Of a stretch of DNA of 64,000 nucleotides, positions 49,019-64,000 are shown one piece after another. The stretch spans positions 1 through 64,000 of the forward strand of contig CAXNAD020000003.1 in NCBI GenBank assembly GCA_964200185.2. The letters run 5' to 3'. The stretch's first letter is position 1, and every line of letters begins with the position of its first letter. The stretch is from Choristocarpus tenellus KU-1152 (taxonomy: Eukaryota > Phaeophyceae). The notes under the pieces are model-generated. The model saw only the letters and a program-made list of their open reading frames with translations. It searched no databases and was not told where the DNA came from. A program made the position numbers and the translations under genes.

Positions 49019-51863
49019 TCAAGAATAGCGCAGCATTGTGTCTTCCAAGAATCTTACAAGGTTTCGATCCTTGAATTCCTCTGGAATAAGAAGTAGGGGA
49101 CCTCTAGTGTGAGCCTGTACCTCATATGTGGCTGTCTTCGCCCTCAGCACCAAAATCAAGCAGCCCCATATGCCCTGGTATAACACAGGAGGCACATTAT
49201 ACACAAAATTTGAAAAGAACCATTAAAAGATGGGTGCGTAGGGATGTCCTTCATAAATGAGATTTGTGTTGAACTGGGTCTGTGGTTCCCCCAGTGGGTC
49301 TTCAACAACCAAATGGTAATGTTGTACAGACCTCTATGCGAGGTAACCTCCACCTACCCAGCTCAGAATTTCAAATGCTGGAGAAGACATTCTGAAAAAA
49401 CATCAGCAGAATATGTTCAGAAGCAGGCAATTGAGTTACAATGACATATATCCATACTGTCCCCTTCATCAAAAAGTGATTGGAGCATCCAATGAGGTGG
49501 TCTAGATGATGCCTTTTGTATGCAGTCGGAAAATCTGACTTGCTGTGCAATGATTTAGGGTCTACATTCAAGTACTGTTCTCAATATGGCTGTTGGGTCG
49601 CCTTTGCTCAAAGTGGTATGACCTGTCTTGTCCCTTTCATGGGTGAACTTTTGAGGTTTTATTTAAAGTGGGAGGGAATCGCAATGGTTATGATCATATT
49701 AAAATGACAGGAAATATCAAACAAGACAAGTATCCATATATCAATTGACCCTTGCAGTGCAGAGATATTTGTACTGTGTCACTCTCAGTAATAAGAGTAG
49801 CATGGGTTCAGTACCTGATCATCTAGTTCCAGACGTTCAAAATTGCGCTCAAGGACATCATGCAAGCGCCTAAGGGCAGAAGCCTCCCGGACAATGGGAA
49901 CACCTGCAAATTGTACCCGTCCACTTCTCAGCAGGTCATCCACCTGGGAATGTAGGAAGAGGAGGGATGGAGTGGACACTTGTTACAAGCTATTGGTATC
50001 AAGTGGGGATGATGTATGATCAACGGTGCCCTGAGTTACTCAGTTCTATTGTTGATGCTCCTCAAATTGAAGCTACTGGTGAGCTTGTAATGCAGCAAAC
50101 CATTTTTGATTGTTGATTATTGACATCTGCCCTAGAACAGAACAAGATGTAGATCGATTATAGGTCTATTGAGCCTAGTAATATGCTTGGCAATTAAAAA
50201 ACCTCTCTCAATATATGGCACATCTGAGTGGAAAAACCTCAGTGAGTTAACTGTATGTTACTGACAAAGATCAAACAAACCTGCTTCAACCTATTTCTAG
50301 CCTGTTGATCCAATGCTGCATGTTCTTTTCCGAGATTAAACCCTCCCTGCCCTCTTGTTGCCCTGGATCTCAGCCTTCCAAAGATCCCTGGATCTCCCCT
50401 TGAGGGCATTGGTTTTGCTATGTGTTCTCCAGAATGTTCCAATACCAAGTTTTCCAGTTCTTCTGGAGTTCGGAAGGTGTCATCAGGTTGAGACTGCTCT
50501 GAAGCTCTATGAGACAGTTGCATAGTTGGTGTACAAGGATCAGCAAATGAATATGAACGAGAGGGAAGGGTAGCACACAAAATTAGATATTGATTGTGAC
50601 AGTAATGCCTGTAAAATCAAGCTTTGCCTGTCCATGTACACCGCATGCAATACATGCATCGAATATCTTGTCCCCTTATCCCAATGGGGTTTTCATTGCT
50701 AGTTCTTCGTGTATGAAGATCTCAAATTGATGGTATTCCAAACATGCAGTGCCGTCGCCTATCCCCAACATTACCTTTCCATCCTCAGGCCGTCCCTTGG
50801 TGGCGCCTTCCGAAATACTCTCTTCCTGTTTTGCCCTCGTCCTGTCTCAGTCTCAAATTCAGCAGAACCCGTGCCCCAGATGTCCTCCACGTCCTTCTCT
50901 ATCCCGCTTCTTGTTGTCCCCCTTTCACCTGGGACCATTGCAAGCAGTCTTCCTAACTGGCGTTCGAGATGCACCTTAATTACGACAGGGTTGCGCATAT
51001 CTAACAGAGAAGGAGGAAAGGTGAGCACCACGTGCAGCTTCACTAGATCGCGCCCAACATTCGCCACATTTGCCACTGTTTCACTCTCTCTGTTACCCCT
51101 CGTACCCATGACGTCCCCATCAACTGATTGCCTCTGATTAGTGTAGTCCATTGACTGCTTGCTATCGGAGCTTGTACCTGTCCTTGTGACAGATGGCTGA
51201 TGGTAGAAGGTGAAGGAGTAATGTGTGTCTAGGTTCGGCAACACAAACCCTTGGGTTGTTCCACGCACCTCTAGAGCTTCCAAGGCATCGATAAGGGTGT
51301 TGATGTCCTGAAATAAGCGGAATGGGAGAAAGCGATCATATTTCATATTTGTTCCACCCTTCATCCGCACTCTAATCTGCTTTGTACTATCCTTTCAAGT
51401 TCTATAGTCCCTGAGTCCCCGATGCCCGAATTCGTTCAAGGCAGAAGACCAACAGCTTGCTAGGAAATGGTCAAAGGCAGTGGCTACTGTGCGTATAGTG
51501 GATTCAACAGCATCACGGAAACTTGAAACTTTGAATATATGACAGTTTCGTCTTGGTCTGACTCCCAAGTGGATGGGAACGCCTTACCTTCAATGATGTC
51601 TGGTTGGCATGTCGTATTTCTGGCGAGTGTTGGGCAAAGAGGTCGGGATGGATCATCTTGATCAGAGGCACCATCCTTTTGCGCATATGAGCACCCCCAC
51701 TCACGTCTCTAGACGAAAGCGTGCGTGCAGATGTAGAGCCTGGCGTATGGTGGAATGAAATGAGTTGAGGGAGTAGAGAACCTGGAGGGAAGGTCCACCG
51801 TACATATCTTGAGCACCTCAATTGGCCTAAGGGCTGGGTAAGCCTTCCAACGAGAAGTTCCAT
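49019..51863 (-). CDS. TCAIM-like protein (DUF4460/DUF4461), probably mitochondrial
   Basis: Exons (minus): 51863-51588, 51307-50775, 50506-50281, 49943-49815, 49174-49019. These give 439 residues with phases continuous. The animal relative is T-cell activation inhibitor, mitochondrial, whose molecular activity is poorly known. The N-terminal half holds a J-domain-like motif, MIHPDLFAQHSPEIRHANQT (HPD at 72-74), followed by DINTLIDALEALE and YSFTFYHQ, as in DUF4460. The C-terminal half has LLRSGRVQFAGVPIV, a Leu/Arg-rich helix (ALRRLHDVLERNFERLELDD) and YEVQAHTRGPLLLIPEEF-LVRFLE, which fits DUF4461. An Arg-rich N-terminus is compatible with mitochondrial import. The assignment rests on motif order read by eye. 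The gene starts 435 bp from the divergent DHX16 gene. Confidence 0.78.
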
Positions 51864-52298
51864 GGCAACTACTGGAATTGAGCGCGAAGGCTCCCCTACA
51901 CTGAGTCGAGAGAGGCCCCCTTTCTCACTGTTTAATACAAACCTTCTTTCACTCGAACTGTTTGTGATGCTTGCTATTATTGTAACTCTAATAATGTTTT
52001 GTTGAGGTTTTGAAGTTTCAAAAATGTGACTTCATTTGAACGTTTTTAGAGACGTTCTATTGTAGTAATTGTCCTAGTATAGACACAATCATAAGTGTGA
52101 GTTGGAGGAGTTGACCAACAAACTCTCGACTAGCGAGAATGGAAGTAACATAGAGAAAGGATTGGTTCTTTCTCTGAGTCTCAATCTATTTGTGTAGGTG
52201 AATAAGAGGAGGAGGATCGCCTGTTATCGGAAGAGGGATAAGCCTGAGAGCAAAAAGCAAGGACATTTCTGTGAAAACCACCCCGTGCAAGGAGGCAA
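51864..52298. promoter_or_regulatory. Divergent intergenic region (TCAIM-like / DHX16)
   Basis: 435 bp separate the start codons of two divergent genes, so it must contain both promoters. No TATA-like element is clearly placed. Confidence 0.4.

Positions 52299-64000
<11,702 letters not shown>

Overview
The window is nuclear DNA from a eukaryote with an intron-rich genome. Introns run from about 40 nt to 3.9 kb and are AT-rich and full of microsatellites and minisatellites. No bacterial operons, rRNA, tRNA or CRISPR arrays were seen. At least two proteins (plastid-type ribosomal protein L15 and 2-isopropylmalate synthase) start with a signal peptide followed by an aromatic-containing motif (DAFVAS, VAFVGP). 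Such bipartite presequences are typical of algae with a complex plastid of red-algal origin (ochrophytes, haptophytes, cryptophytes). Short TTAGGG tracts suggest TTAGGG telomeres. The exact lineage cannot be fixed from the sequence alone.

Layout: (1) 1.2-3.1 kb, minus: SAP-domain/RGG protein with a hydrophobic N-terminus. (2) 3.4-22.0 kb, plus: plastid-targeted 2-isopropylmalate synthase in 15 exons over 18.5 kb. (3) 23.5-25.3 kb, minus: exons resembling domains II/III of an HBS1/eRF3-like translational GTPase. (4) 27.5-31.4 kb, minus: multiple inositol polyphosphate phosphatase-like histidine phosphatase ending in HDEL. (5) 31.7-36.3 kb, plus: plastid ribosomal protein L15. (6) 37.0-41.8 kb, minus: an unrecognised multi-exon gene. 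(7) 42.0-45.0 kb, minus: DUF1415 protein. (8) about 46.0-48.1 kb, plus: TXNDC9/phosducin-like protein. (9) 49.0-51.9 kb, minus: TCAIM-like (DUF4460/DUF4461) protein. (10) 52.3 kb to beyond the right edge, plus: DHX16/Prp2 spliceosomal DEAH helicase, N-terminal half.

The genes are not a pathway cluster. Several act in organelles (leucine synthesis, plastid translation, probably the SAP and DUF1415 proteins); the rest serve the ER, chaperone, ribosome-rescue and splicing machineries. They form four tight head-to-head pairs separated by convergent 3' ends. Exon boundaries were chosen by hand from splice-site dinucleotides, phase continuity and family conservation. For seven of the models (the SAP core, 2-isopropylmalate synthase, MINPP, L15, DUF1415, TCAIM and DHX16) every proposed junction keeps the frame.

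Most notable: four donor sites of the DHX16 gene fit GC-AG introns with the identical AG|GCAAGT donor, while every donor in the other complete models is GT. Other points of interest are an unrecognised gene at 37-42 kb, decayed coding-like DNA and telomere-like repeats inside one giant isopropylmalate synthase intron, and a dispersed repeat present at 0 and 39 kb.
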